Assembly: GCA_004154925.1 (NCBI GenBank)
Contig: QJNS01000058.1
Coordinates: 291,411 to 355,410 of the forward strand
Direction of reading: 5' to 3'
Source of the DNA: Monosporascus cannonballus
Taxonomy: Eukaryota > Ascomycota > Sordariomycetes > Xylariales
Length of the DNA: 64,000 bases
Shown: positions 23,527 through 36,474 of the stretch, piece by piece
How the letters are laid out: every line of letters begins with the position of its first letter
Numbering within the stretch: the stretch's first letter is position 1
Program-made: the position numbers and the translations under genes
The notes under the pieces: model-generated
Told to the model about the DNA's origin: nothing
Database searches by the model: none
The model's input: only the letters and a program-made list of their open reading frames with translations

Positions 23527-25790
23527 CCACTTTGATTTTTTAAAAGCTGTTAACGTTTATTTACCCGAAATTTTTATTAGCCAAAGGGTTAAAATAAAAA
23601 AAACCATATTCGAAAATAAAAATCCTGCTAAATTTCCACCCGTAGAGAAATTCGTAAAACGGTTCCGAAACTATATATGGCTGCGGAAGGCTTAAAAAGT
23701 TATCGCAAAATAATTATTACGAAAAACGTTCGGTATTATCCTAAATAAAAAAACTCCTAATTAAATTAGTACACCTTCAGATAACCGAAGTAACAATAAC
23801 CGGAACAATAATAGCCAAAATAACAGCCGCGGTAATAGTAATAACCGCTTTATACCAAAATATTATTATAAAAAAAACATTTCTTTAAGGATTACCCTTA
23901 CATTAACAAAAATATTAAACCCGATAACTAAGACGAAATTCTTAAAATTAAGAAAAAAATAAATAAACATATTTGGAAAATTGCCCTTTAACAAAAGAAA
24001 AAAATTAAACGTTTATAAAAGGAAAATAAACCACAAACTCCTTAATTAATTTTAACGTTTTTCGTCATAAGATTTCCTATAAGCCTATAAACTAACGGTA
24101 TTATTACCGGATATAGCTTATAAAAATTTACTTTATTGGATACTTCTTCCGACTTCTATATAAAAAATCGTAAAGCTAAATTTCTTGATTTACATTTACT
24201 AAAAATTAACGGAAAACTCCTAACCGGAAAAAAATACGTTAATATCGTAAGCGAAAATACACGAAAAATCACATTTACCATACCGTCAGGAAAATCTAAT
24301 ACCTTTCTTTTGAAAAATTATCTTTATATCCCAAAGATATTTACCAACCTAACTTCGTACCGATTATTTTAAGAGGCCGAGATTTATTGAAATTACGAAA
24401 CCGACGTCGTATGTCATAAGGCGTCAAATACGAAAATAACTAAAATTAATTAGATCGAACGCCAACTTCTTATATATTACGTTAAAATAACATCGAAAAA
24501 CGACGACGGCGACATTGCTCTCACGACCTTTATAATAACTGAAAAAAAGCTCATTATAACGTTCCGAAGGACGAAAATAACCGAAAAAATAAAGTTATCC
24601 TCGGAAGCGAAAACGAGGATTTCGTTCTGGAACCCTTAATTCAGGAATTTCTGTTTTCTAAGTTAATCCCATAACAAAAGTTTCATAGTAACAACTCACG
24701 ACTTCCCTTAAAGCCCCTAAAAGGAAACGTTACGTTATAGCACCAAAAACTAGCTTACCTAGGCCCACGCGCATTCGAGAAAATAATATATGCAATTACC
24801 GGAACAAAGATCTATTTGCTCTTAACGATTTAATATCAGAACTGCAAAATCGTTAAAACGTAAAAAAAAATATTACGACGGCAGCCGAATAAGGAAAATA
24901 AACCTTTTAGCACGATATATATTGATTTTTTTCGAATTTAGCGATACCTTTAATAAGCGTACGAAAACGTTAATTATTAACTATTTAATTATTAAGGTTA
25001 AAATTAGCTATTTTTTTTAAAACAGACAAAACATACTTTAACCGCCTTAATAAATATAATAATTTTGCTTGAAAAACAATTTTATATTCAGGTTAAAACG
25101 ATTGTATTAAACGGCGAAACTTCCTTCGGGAATAAATTCCGAAAATGGCTTTTTGATATAAATATTTCCTATAAGTTTTCGCCTTTATATATTAAGGAAC
25201 CTACAAACGTGTAAGAACTCGCCGAGGGCGTAATTATTACGAAAGTACGTTACTTAATAATCAGCAATAACTTTTTTTCCGATTTATGGCCGGAAACTGT
25301 GAAAATAACCATATATATCGCTAATCACATATATATTTATACTTTAAATTAACAAACCCTTATCCAGGTTTTTAACAAATAGCCAACTCAAAAAATAAAA
25401 TACCTATTCCCGAAAAAAGTCTGAAAACGAACGTAACGAATATCGTGCTTTTCGGATTAAGGGCTTATGCGCTTACGGAAGCTATCCGTTAGGGCATAAA
25501 ATGCCTAAAAATGGATCTTAGAACGTACATCGGCTATTTCGTGGGATACATAATTAATAACATATATCGGGTATGGATTTTTTCGTAATAATGCGTTATT
25601 ACCGTTAAGGATATTACCTTCGACAAAACGAAAAAATATTAAGGCGAATAGAAAAACTGTTTGTTCGAAATTGCGGAATTAAACGACTGGATCGACAATA
25701 TTCTTATTTTACCTGTAGCAATAAGTTTCTTAAGAATATTTAGAGTTATTTTCAACAGCGATCTCTTGGAAATAGGTATTGCTGGGGGGG
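23527..25790 (+). pseudogene. Cop-1 gag-pol, interrupted and truncated
   Basis: Continues the copia frame after Gyp-2. Readable blocks in order: gag-like region 23501-23695 (VNVYLPEIFISQRVK); protease region 24136-24372 beginning DTSSDFYIKN (the catalytic DTGS here DTSS) with ITFTIPSGKSNTFLLKNYLY; GAG-pre-integrase as HQKLAYLGPRAFEKI near 24.75 kb; integrase with ELAEGVIITK and DLWPETVKITIYIANH near 25.2-25.35 kb; then RTYIGYFVGYIINNIYRVW near 25.52-25.58 kb. Reverse transcriptase and RNase H are missing; the element is cut off near 25.8 kb, before Gyp-4. Less RIP-damaged than the gypsy interiors. Confidence 0.85.
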
Positions 25791-25864
25791 TGGATAATTT
25801 GGCAAAATAGAACGAACTTAAAAAAGTTATTTACGATATTATCGTGGTGGTTATAAGCTCTTTT

Positions 25865-26068
25865 TGTAAGATAATGGATAGCTGTGAGCTAGGTGAGGTG
25901 ATCTCCGACCAATCGTAAAGCAGATTCCAAGAAATAAATGTATTAGGTTACGTCCATCTGGCGTTTTCCATTAGCTGCCAGATGGTGGATTTATATTAAT
26001 AAGTAGGTCGGTGGCTGATCGGTCGCTATTTAGTTACCAGCCTTATTTTTATAAAGGCTATATTTTCA
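25865..26068 (-). repeat. Gyp-4 3' LTR
   Basis: 204 bp, plus strand TGTAAGATAATGG...TATTTTCA, better preserved than its partner (for example CTGTGAGCTAGGTGAGG against CTATAAGCTAAATAAAA). The LTR family is unlike the 340-420-bp LTRs of the other gypsy elements. Confidence 0.85.
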
Positions 26069-29000
26069 TAATTACTTCCCCTTTTTACGTTATTAATCCT
26101 TAATAACATTATTATTAATTTGATATAACGTATTTTATAAATATGGTTACGTATATTTATTAATAATTTATCGTTATATTATGTTATAAATAATTATCAT
26201 AATAATTAATATGTACTATATTACGTAATGATTTATGTTCCGCTTAATTTTTTATTATAATCTGTTTTTAACTTTATTTTATTTCTTTTTTCTTTTTTTT
26301 GCGCCTATACCTCCATTTTTTTATATACGCGTTCCGTTCGATCTCCCGTTTCTTTTTATTTTTATTTTGCCTTTTCCATTTATTTTATATATTATTTTCG
26401 ATCATTATATTTTTTTTATAAAAAGTTCCAAAAAAAATAATATTTAAATATTAAGGAGGATTAGAATTTTTTTTAACGTTATCTCTTTAATACCGATAAT
26501 AATAAAAATATTAATCGTATTACTAATAGTAATAAGCCGTCTTATATTTATATAAAATAATATCATTTCGATTATTATACGGTTTACGTTTAAATTTTAA
26601 ACGTTTTAAATTACGTTATAACTAATTATAATTTTAAGATTTTTCGCGTAATAAATAATTGTTCTTAATATTATTAATATTATTATTTAATTTCCGTTCA
26701 AATTCCGATTATTTTTAAAAGTGCCACCTAAACGATTTCTTAATTTAATACCGATAATTAGGAAGTAATTAACGAATTCGAAGAAATTCGTCTTACGGGT
26801 ATTTAATACGAATATTCCGACATAATTGCAATCGGTTATCGATTTAATATTTTTTGCGAAACCGAATTCGCTTTTAACGCGGTTATTATTAAAAAATATC
26901 GTTTTTTAATACAACAGAAATTAATTTTCGATTATCCGTTATAACTGTAAAAGTCCAGTTTTAATGTTATTTTATAAATTGCAAATTTAGGTTTTTTTTT
27001 GTAAATATTACGGTCCTTTTCTTATTATTCCGTAATTAATTTGCGATTAGACGTAAATTTAAGGTATCCCTATAAGTAAAATAATTTTTAAAAGCCGTTA
27101 TACCGTTACGTTTTTTATTTATAAATATTTTCCGCTTATTTTCAAACATTTTAAAAAAATTCTGATATTTATTAATAATTATAATTAAAAAATGGCTTTA
27201 CTTAATAAGGTTATTACTAAACCCAAATATATTAAACATTTTAAAGATAACGCCTTATTTCTAATTAATAATAAATTATATTCCGGTTATTTAGGCCTTA
27301 TTTGTCGTAAGAAATAAAATATTTTTAAGTTTTTTCCGGGTTTTACACCTAATAAATTTAATAAATATATTCGTTTTATACTTTTATATATTTTTGATTA
27401 TATTCTGATATTTTTAGTTTAATTTCCTTAATTTACGTATTAAAGATTAATTAACGCAAAATTTAATAATTAAATAGAAGATTTTATTTTCGAAATAAAA
27501 ATTTAATTTTCTTTATTACTTATAAATTTCCGGCCGGTATATAATAAAATAATTACTTATTAAAAACTTAAAAGTAATTATATGATTAAAAATATTTTAA
27601 TATTAATATTTTAATTTTGCTTAATATTATTTTTTATAATTTTTATAATTATTAAATAATTAATTTCCGATTAAATTATTATTATTTTACCATTTTTATG
27701 TTATTTTATTTTTTATATACGTATTTAAATTTTTTTCGTAACGTTATAATATCTTAAACGCGTATTCGAAATATTTTCGAAATTTTTATATATTATAATT
27801 AATAAGCTACTTTTTGTATTTAATTAAATATTCGCGTTATTCCCGATTATTTCGATAATAAATAATACCCTTCATTATTTATTTTTTCTATTTTTTTATT
27901 ATGTCCGGTAACATTTTTTAAATATCGCTTAATTTCCGGTTATTTTATGATTTTAATAAAGATATTAAAAATATGTTATATATCTGCTAATATTTAATAA
28001 AAGAAATTATTTTGTATATTTAGAAATTTATTTATTCCTTAATCGTAATAAAAATATATATAAATACGAATTTTTTATTTTTAAATTTAAAGCTTTTAAT
28101 CAATAAATTTATTTCTTAATTTAATTGGAATTTTATAAATATATAACATTAATTATAATATTTTTTTTGGGCTGCCGCCGCTTTCTTTTAATATTTATAT
28201 ATTACTTAACGAACAGCCGCCATTTTTTCGAAACGTTTTTTAACTCTTTATATTTATTTCTTAAATTTTTACGGGAAATATTTTATTATCCTTAAATAAT
28301 ACCCATGTAATGTTTTAAACTGAAAATGGCCAGTAATTATGTTTCGTATATTATTATATGCGAATTCCGTATTTATAATAATTTTATTTAATTATTTTAA
28401 TATTTATTGACGTAATTACGGAAATAAGATTTTAAAACCTAATAAATACGTGTTATTTACTTATCGGTTTATAAATAATAAACGGTTAATATTTGCCGTT
28501 TTATTTTTCGCTTTTTATAAAATTCCGCCCAAAATTAATTCGTTAATAATTTATCTTGATTATTAATAATTTTAGCCGGCGTACCGAATTTGTATTTTTC
28601 TTTGTTATAAAATAATTAAATTAATTTGGCTATAATTAAGATTTTAACCATAAAAATAAATAATTTTAATTTTGTAAAACGGTTAAAAAATACCATAATT
28701 ATATTATATTTTAGCCTATTTAAATCCAGGATTTTACGAAGTCCCGTAATAAAATTTAACGAAATTCTTTAAAAAATTATTTAAGTAACGATAAAAGCTA
28801 TAATTATCTATATAGTTTATAACGTAATTTTATTATACTTTAACAGCTTAAATATTACTTACTATATTTTTAAATATTATTCATTATGTTTTCTTAATAA
28901 AATTTTCTAGTTATTAATTTTAACCTATCAATATATCCCATATATTTTGGCTTTAAATTATTATATTATTAGCTAATTAATTATTTCCGTAAAACGCCTT

Positions 29001-29794
29001 ATAATAGGATTACGAATATATCCGGATAATAACAAACCTTATTTAGGTCCAAAAATATTCTCTTTTCATTTCGACTTAATATCCAGTTATTTATATTAAT
29101 TTTATAATATTTAAATCCTTAATTTACAGCCTTTAAACCAAATAGTAAAATTATGGGAAAAAGTTTAGCTAAAATATTATTTCGTTTTTAAATATTATTT
29201 TTTTAAAGAACGTAAAACATATTAATTATAAATAATAACTTTAATATTTATTTTGTTTTTTTAAGTTTTTGAAATCCGATTTTAATACGGTTATAATTAA
29301 CGGTTACCGTTATTTAACCGTTAATTGCATTATTATTACGATTTGCCTTTATATTATTATGTGCAAATTATAAGTTCGGTAAATATATAATTCCTTATTT
29401 TCCTTTTTCTTTCGAAAATTTCCTACGATCGTATAATAAGAGTTTTCCGCTTTTTCTATATAGATAGTAATTATTTAAATTTCCGTTATTTAAAATCTGT
29501 TTGGAAATTTTATAACGAACGAATTTTGCGTTATTTTTATAAAGCCTTTTGCCTCTTTATCATACATTAAATCACGCTATATATTTATAACTGTTTTTCG
29601 TATGTTTTTCGGCATATTATTTATAAATCTGAATTTTTTAAACAGTATAAAAATTTATGTTTTTATATATAATTTCCTTTAATATATAATCCGAACGTTT
29701 AAATAATCTATCTGCCGGATTAATAACGCTTAATTAGTATTAAATTTTAAAATCAAATTATGCAAAACGGTAAATTTATCCGGTTAATCTCCCC
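26069..29794 (-). pseudogene. Gyp-4 pol, 3' part (RIP-destroyed)
   Basis: Assigned by position between the 3' LTR and the Gyp-3 insertion. Very AT-rich and stop-filled, with no domain readable with confidence, though RNase H and integrase should lie here. A plus-strand 70-codon run at 26235-26447 is low-complexity Phe/Leu/Ile and not a gene. Confidence 0.5.
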
Positions 29795-29799
29795 TTAAA

Positions 29800-30138
29800 T
29801 ATGACGGCTATACGGTTTAACCAACTGTTAAACCTTAAGTCGACGGGTTTATATTAGCAGGAGTATCGTAGGAATCTAAATAATAAATATAATAACGTAT
29901 TACGTCTCGTAATACCAAAGGTGCCTTACGTAACGATGTTATATTACAAGTTGAAATTATCTAAATTATGGAAATAAAAACCGTATATATTTTTTTTCTT
30001 TTTGGCTTAATTATTTGTGATTACGCCGTAGGTAATAATCACTGGCTTGGCAGTAATCACCGTTACGTGACCCGGGAGGTGGCCCGTATGTTCCCTGCTT
30101 GACCGTTTTTTGAAACCGGAATTTGTCGGGTCGTAATA
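29800..30138 (-). repeat. Gyp-3 3' LTR
   Basis: Plus strand TATGACGGCTATACGG...GGTCGTAATA. Followed by a pyrimidine run that is the complement of the polypurine tract (GGGGGAAATCG). Confidence 0.88.
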
Positions 30139-30169
30139 CGATTTCCCCCTTTCCCAAATTCTGCCTTCA

Positions 30170-30860
30170 AAAATTTTTTTTTCTTCTTTTTTTTCGTTTA
30201 GTAAATATCCCTTTTTTTTGCTTTTAGTTATATCGTTTTGCATTTCCAAAATTCGTTACGTTCCCCGTTCTTTTACCGTTCGTCGTGCTGACCTCGTAAA
30301 AGCTTTTAACGAATTTAATTATGAAATTATGCCTTACTTTTATTGTTTTTCGAAAAACATAAGGTATAAGATAATGGAAAATGTTTTAAAGTATAAGGAA
30401 TATATTAATCGAGGTTAATGTTATAACAGTACCGGTATACTTATTTTTTTTTTACAAAATATTCGTTACAAATATTAACATTTAGAACGTAAGGAAGCGT
30501 TTGCCGAAAAACGATTATTAAAGTTTTAACGATTTTATTTCGAAGTTTGACGCAAATATCAGAAAAAAATAAATAAAGTTTTTTCTCGTTTTATTCATTT
30601 ACGTAAATAAAAGGCGTGAATTTGTCGAAAAACATTATTATAATATAACGTAAATTTTAATCGTTAAACGAATTAAAAGAATAAAAATATTGGGAATAAA
30701 AATAATTAAAGGTTACCGTTACGGTTATTACGTTAATATATATCGCGGCCGATTAGCCCAATATTCCGGCTACTAATTGATCGGCTATTAATTAGAATAC
30801 GCCCATCGTTGCCAATAAAAATTCTTTAATAGGCGTTAAGTGCCAATAAGGTTCTTAGCA
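30170..30860 (+). pseudogene. Antisense Zn2Cys6-like gene of Gyp-3
   Basis: Plus strand, opposite to pol. Residues encoded at 30335-30424 keep the x2-x6-x8-x2-x6 spacing with Tyr, Cys, Tyr, Tyr, Tyr, Tyr, followed by FLQNIRY and KEAFAEKRL. The upstream part (YVPRSFTVRRADLVKAFNEF) corresponds in position to the SRSRKYINALIFSQ region of the Gyp-1 copy. The C-terminal block, VTVTVITLIYIAAD around 30.71 kb, matches the other copies. Several stops. One adjacent extra Cys falls within the last x6 segment. Confidence 0.65.
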
Positions 30861-30869
30861 AGTTCTCAG

Positions 30870-33800
30870 GTATTTTCGGAATTTAGGTACTTTTTCCATT
30901 TAATTAGGTACTAAGTCCGTTTTGTTTTTGCATATCAAAAGTTTTTTCCATTTCGTATACTTATTTATTTTTTATTTCTATATCGTTTTATACCTTATAT
31001 ATTTTAATTATATCTATTATTAATTTAAATAAAAAACAAGAAAAATTAGATAAAATTTAATTTTTGATGGAAATTTTAATTAATAATTATTTTTCGAGAT
31101 TTTTTTAACGGTTTTGTATAAATGGACATATTTAAAATCGAACTTTTTATCAAGTTATTTTATTTAAATATTTTTTGTAACGAGGAAAACCATTTCCCTT
31201 TTTTTGGAAGATAATCCTTTTAATTATTCTTAGTTATAATATTTATATATTTAATTTCGTACGAATTTTAGTTTTATTTTTATTTTTTTAATATAGTTAT
31301 CGTAATTATTTTAACGTAAGAATTATTTTAATATTAATTAAACCGTCGTCGTATATTATTTTATAAATTTCTGAAATAAAATCCAAATTTACGTTCGTAA
31401 ATATTATTTTAATATTATAAATTAATTAAATAATTAATAATTTCTGAACTTAATTATTTAATTTATAATTAATATAATATCGTAAATAAGTTTTTAAGGT
31501 TTAATTTATTAACTTTATTTATTTATTTATTTAAAATTTAAACACGTTGCATAATTTTTAATTTAAGTTAATATATGTTATTAAATTTTGTTGAAATTTT
31601 GATACAAATATTAATCCTTTATTTAATATAATTTTTATTAATAATCTAAATATATTAAAACTACGTTTAAAAAAATATATATTAATTATTCGGCGTTTAT
31701 ATCCTTGCAATATAAAGAAAATAAGAAGTTTTCGTAAATACATCGACGATTACGAACATGCTATCAGAATATATTCCCGTAATTAGATTTTCTGATATAG
31801 GAAATTTAATAATAAAATCGAATATAATTAAATACTATAATCGTTTTGCAATTAATAATGGCTGTAATATTCCGTATGACTTATGTCGTCGAGCCTTTGC
31901 TCTAGCGCAAATATTGTATTGCCATATAATTTTCTATATTATTAATTTTATTTTTTAAAAAAATATATACGTTAAAATTATTTTAAGATTTTATAAATAT
32001 TTAAATATTTATATAACTAATATTCGTATATCTTTCGTATTAAATCCTTTTAATATTCTTTGAAAAGTTATATTTTATCCGTTTTTGGGTTTTTTAAAAA
32101 ATTATCGTTATATTATTAAATTTTTTAATACATATTATTAGGTATTATCTAAATTATCATTATTTATCGTAAACGTAAATATCTTTTTATAATAATATTA
32201 AAAAATTATATAGCTAACTTTAACCAATTTCTTTTTTAAGTTTAATAGTTTATTTAGAATATTAACTTTGCCTTTTTTTAATTTTTCTTTATAAATAATA
32301 ACGAAGTCGAAATTTACCAATATTCTTACGTATTTTAATTATTATTTTCCAAATTGTTTGGTCGTAATATATCGGGTAAAAATCTAATAATCCATATAAA
32401 CCTGAACTTAATATAAGCTTTTTTTAGGAAATATCTAAATTTTCGAAATGTTATAATAATAACCATAAATTCCTTTTCTGGAATACCATAATTAAATTGG
32501 GCATTTTTTAATTTGTACGAAAAGAATATAATAAAATATAATTTACTTTAATTATTTCGTTATCCGATTATTACGTTTAATACGTAATCCAAAATATCGG
32601 TTTTTAGTTTAACGGAGCAATTTAAATCATATATAATTAATACTGTTTCGTTAATAATTATATTTTTAATATTTTGAAATATTTTTTCCGTATTTGGCGT
32701 CCATTTGAATTTTTTTTTCGTAAGATTCGTTAAGGGTATAATTATTTTATTAAAGTTTCGAATAAACTTCTTATAATACCTAGCGAATCCCAGAAATACC
32801 TGTATTTTTTAAACGTTATTGGCGTCTGTTTTTTTATAATTGCAACGATTTTTTTAAAGTTTATGTTAATATATTTTAAGGTGATAATATGTTTTAAATA
32901 TTTTACTTTTTATATATGGAATTAACCTTTTTTTATATTAATAAATAACTTTGCATTTTGTAAAGCTTAAAAAACTTTATAAACGTATTTTATATATATT
33001 GTTTTCGTTTTCGAAAAAATAAAAATATCGTTAAAATAATAAATAACGAAAATATTAAAGTATTTTCGTAATATGTAATTAATTATTTGCTAAAAGATTA
33101 TTAAGACGTTTATAAATCCCATTAATATAATTAAATATTTAGATAGTCCGTATTTCGTTTTAAAAGTTATTTTTTATTCGCATTTTTTTAATCTTAATAA
33201 AATTATATTTATTTTTAAGATCTAATATTATAAACTATTTAGCTTTATAAAATCGGTTTTTTATTTCCATAATTAAGGATAATAATATCGTTTAATTATC
33301 AATAATTAACTACAAATCGTAATTTTTCGTTTTTTTAGATACGAAAAATATTAAATATCCCATTAATAATTTCAAAAATCGAATTTATCTTTTTTATAAC
33401 CGATTTTCCATATATTTTTTGAAAATACGTAATTCGTTTCCATTAAAATTATAAATAACGTAAAACTTTATCGAAAATCTCTTTTTTAAAATTTATTTCA
33501 TAATCTTATTTGCTATATTTTAATAATTTTATATCGACCTTTTTTTGAAGAATTATTCGTATCCGTAATATTATAATAATATATTAATTAAATTTTCTAA
33601 TTTTTAAGCGGTTGTTCTTATTATTCCAAATCGTTATTCAATTACTTTAACTTCCCTTTAATAATAATAACGATACGTCGTATTTTTCTTTAATATTTGT
33701 TTTTTTAATTATATTTTATTTTTTTTAGGTAATAAGATATCTATTATATCCTTATACCTACATTTATCGCTATTATTAATTAAATATTCAAATCTTAATT

Positions 33801-36097
33801 TCTTTTTATTTATTAATAAAATATAAGACAAACTTTACCTAACTAATCTCGTTATTAACTACAACTCCGTATTAACATATTTATAATAATCTTAAGATCA
33901 TATCGTAATTTCCGAATGGAATGATATCGAAATTAACCGTTTAATATTATCCTTAAATAAAAATTTCGAAATAATTAATTTCGCATATAATTTTTCCGTT
34001 ATCGTAAACGAATTCCTAACTTTTAGCATTCGTAGTTATATAAAGTTTTAACTTATATCTTTATAATAATTTAAGCTTATTAATTATATCCGGTATAATA
34101 TAATTTCCGCCTAAAGTTTCGTAATTTACTATTACGGTATACCAATATGTTCCCATTCATATTTCCAAAGTAATAAGATTATTAACATCTCTTATTATTG
34201 CGTTTAAACCCTTTTTTAAAAATTCTCTTTAATTCCTTTAAGTTTTGTTATTTTGTAATTCTTTTACAGGTAACCTTTTTTTTTAATTTCTATTCGAATT
34301 CATTAAACCTTATTTATGTTTTTTCGTTTAATACGTTAAGTTATTATATTTATCGTTATTACCGGCGTATTGTTCCTTTAATCCGTAATATTTATTTCTA
34401 ATTCTTTTATAGTTTTCTTTCTTATTAAATATATTATTTTTTTATATTTGCGATTATATTCTATTATACGTCGTTCTTACTATCGTTTTAAAGGTCTCTT
34501 ATAAATTAACGTATTTTTTCTTTAATAATTTTTTAAGGATTTGTAATAAATATTAATTAAAAATGGAAATCCGTAATCGCTTTTTAATAATGTTTTTTAA
34601 TTATACGTTAAATTAATTCCTTTTCCGTTTAATAGTTATACTATTTATAGTAATAAAAGGGGTCTTTTTACGGGTATTACTTTCCTTTAAACTAACTTTT
34701 TGTTTCGGCTAATTATTGGATATTTTCTGGGGTTATGGTTCGAAGTTATTGATATTATTAATTATTACTTTTATGATGCCCGGTACGATTTGGAAAATCG
34801 AATCTCTTATAATATATATAAGTAATTCATATATAAATATATTATTTTCATTTTTTGTAATAGGGACATTTTTGTTATTAACAATGTATAATATGTATTT
34901 TATTATATCGATCGGATATTCCGAAGCAAAGTTTTTCTATTTCATCCCGGTATTCGTATAATTATTCTTATAACGCTTTTTATTATATTCGTAATATTTA
35001 TTAAGTTAATTTTCTAGTTTTTCGCATGCCGCGTCGAATTTCTTATCGTAATAGTTCTTATTAGGCCTTTTATCGTAAGCTTAATACGTATTTGGCTTAA
35101 ATCATATTAAAAACTTTATTATTATTTCCTTAATTATTCGTAACTTATTTTTCCGGTATAAGGGTCCAATTATTTTACCGTGGTTTTTTGGGCTTTTTGT
35201 ATTTATAAATCTTATATCCTATTTTGCTATAATTAAAATATTTAATCTGGTTCCAATTTTATCTGTAAATAACGCCGAATTCCATAAATTCTGGCGCCGT
35301 TCCGTAAAAAATAAGGTGTATGTTTCGTTTTTTCTCCTGGTTAAATTTATTATCTCTTAAACATGAAATATATTTTTTTTCTTTTATTATTTTTCAAACT
35401 GTTAATTATTAATCTTAATTATCTTTATAATATACCGATCCAAGGTAATTAATCGTTTAATCCGAATAATTTTATCTTTTATATTATGCTTTAGATTTTT
35501 ATAAAATATATCGATAAAGGCGTTAATTTTATTATTTTCTTATCCAGCTTTAACCGCAAAACTTTTGAAAGTTACGGCATACTTAAATATAAATCCTTTT
35601 TATTTAAATTGCAAAAATTACTAAATAGCAAATTATTTTTTTTTCGGATTACTGAAATTATGACGTATTTTATTTTCGAAATTAATATAAAAAAAATATC
35701 TTATTAATACAATCCTTTTTATTCGGCTTTTTTATTTCCAGGAAATTTTTTATAATGGGTTTAAACCAATTAACCGTATCGCTTATTAGGTATGCTCCTA
35801 TTATTAGGACTATATCCGTTAGGTTATTAAGGTTTAAAAAACGAAAGTAAATTCGTGCCTATATTAAAAAGGTTTAAAGGTTACTTTTTCCATTATAAGG
35901 CTCCGGCTTTTTAGGTTTTATGTAAGCGAAAAAGGGTTAAGCAAATGGCGTAACCCTAAGTTATTAAATTTTTTTTCCAATTCCCGAATTTAAGCTTAAA
36001 GCTATTAAGTAAGGGTTACCTAAATGCTGGTTAACATTTTAACAATATTAAATATTATTTAGAGTCTAACGGTATTATTAAATAAAAATTTGTAACA
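30870..36097 (-). pseudogene. Gyp-3 gag-pol remnant
   Basis: Minus-strand translation with many stops. Reverse transcriptase core YFNIFVIYYFNDIFIFS near 33.03-33.08 kb, RNase H near 32.31-32.47 kb, integrase in the 31.5-32.1 kb region, and a gag knuckle near 35.20-35.25 kb read as YFNYSKIGYKIYKYK. In that knuckle the His and all Cys have become Tyr or Ser-neighbouring residues by G-to-A/C-to-T change. Confidence 0.8.
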
Positions 36098-36469
36098 TAT
36101 AACGGCTATACGGTTTAACTAACTATTAAACCTTAAGTCGATAAGTTTATATTAGCCAAAATATCGTAAGAATCTAAGCAATAAATACAGTAACATATTA
36201 CGTCTTATAATACCAAAAATGTCTTACGTAACGATATTATATTGCAAACTAAAGCTATTTAAATTATGGAAATAATAAGCCTATATATTTTTTTTCTTGG
36301 CTTAATTACTTATGATTACGCCGTAGGTGGTAATTACGATTACTTGGGATCACCTTTAATCACTAATAATCATTGGCTTGGCAGTGATTACCGTTACGTA
36401 ATCCGGGAGGTGGCCCGTGTGCTCCTTGCCTGACCGTTTCTTAAGACCGGAGTCTGTCGGGTCGTAACA
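36098..36469 (-). repeat. Gyp-3 5' LTR
   Basis: 372 bp, plus strand TATAACGGCTATACGG...GGTCGTAACA, within 2 bp of the solo copy length (374). Confidence 0.88.
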
Positions 36470-36474
36470 TTAAA

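Larger units (their letters stand above)
29800..36469 (-). mobile_element. Gyp-3: complete Ty3/gypsy nested in Gyp-4
   Basis: 6.7 kb, minus orientation. LTRs at 29800-30138 (339 bp) and 36098-36469 (372 bp); the left lacks an approximately 33-bp block with GGGATCACC. Perfect target duplication TTAAA at 29795-29799 and 36470-36474. The LTR subfamily (sense start TGTTACGACCCGACA) is shared with the solo LTR at 39928-40301. Confidence 0.92.

Noticed and set aside
26235..26447. 70-codon Phe/Leu/Ile-rich ORF
   Set aside because: Low-complexity translation of T-rich RIP sequence inside Gyp-4, on the strand opposite to pol.
34716..34961. Plus-strand 81-codon ORF with hydrophobic segments in Gyp-3, and similar minus-strand ORF 50497-50682 in Gyp-6
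   Set aside because: Both are mirror frames of the same gag/protease-side region of gypsy elements. The sense frame there (YMPYIVDDENIPITKNGN-type in Gyp-1) is more protein-like, and the hydrophobicity comes from the AT-rich antisense.
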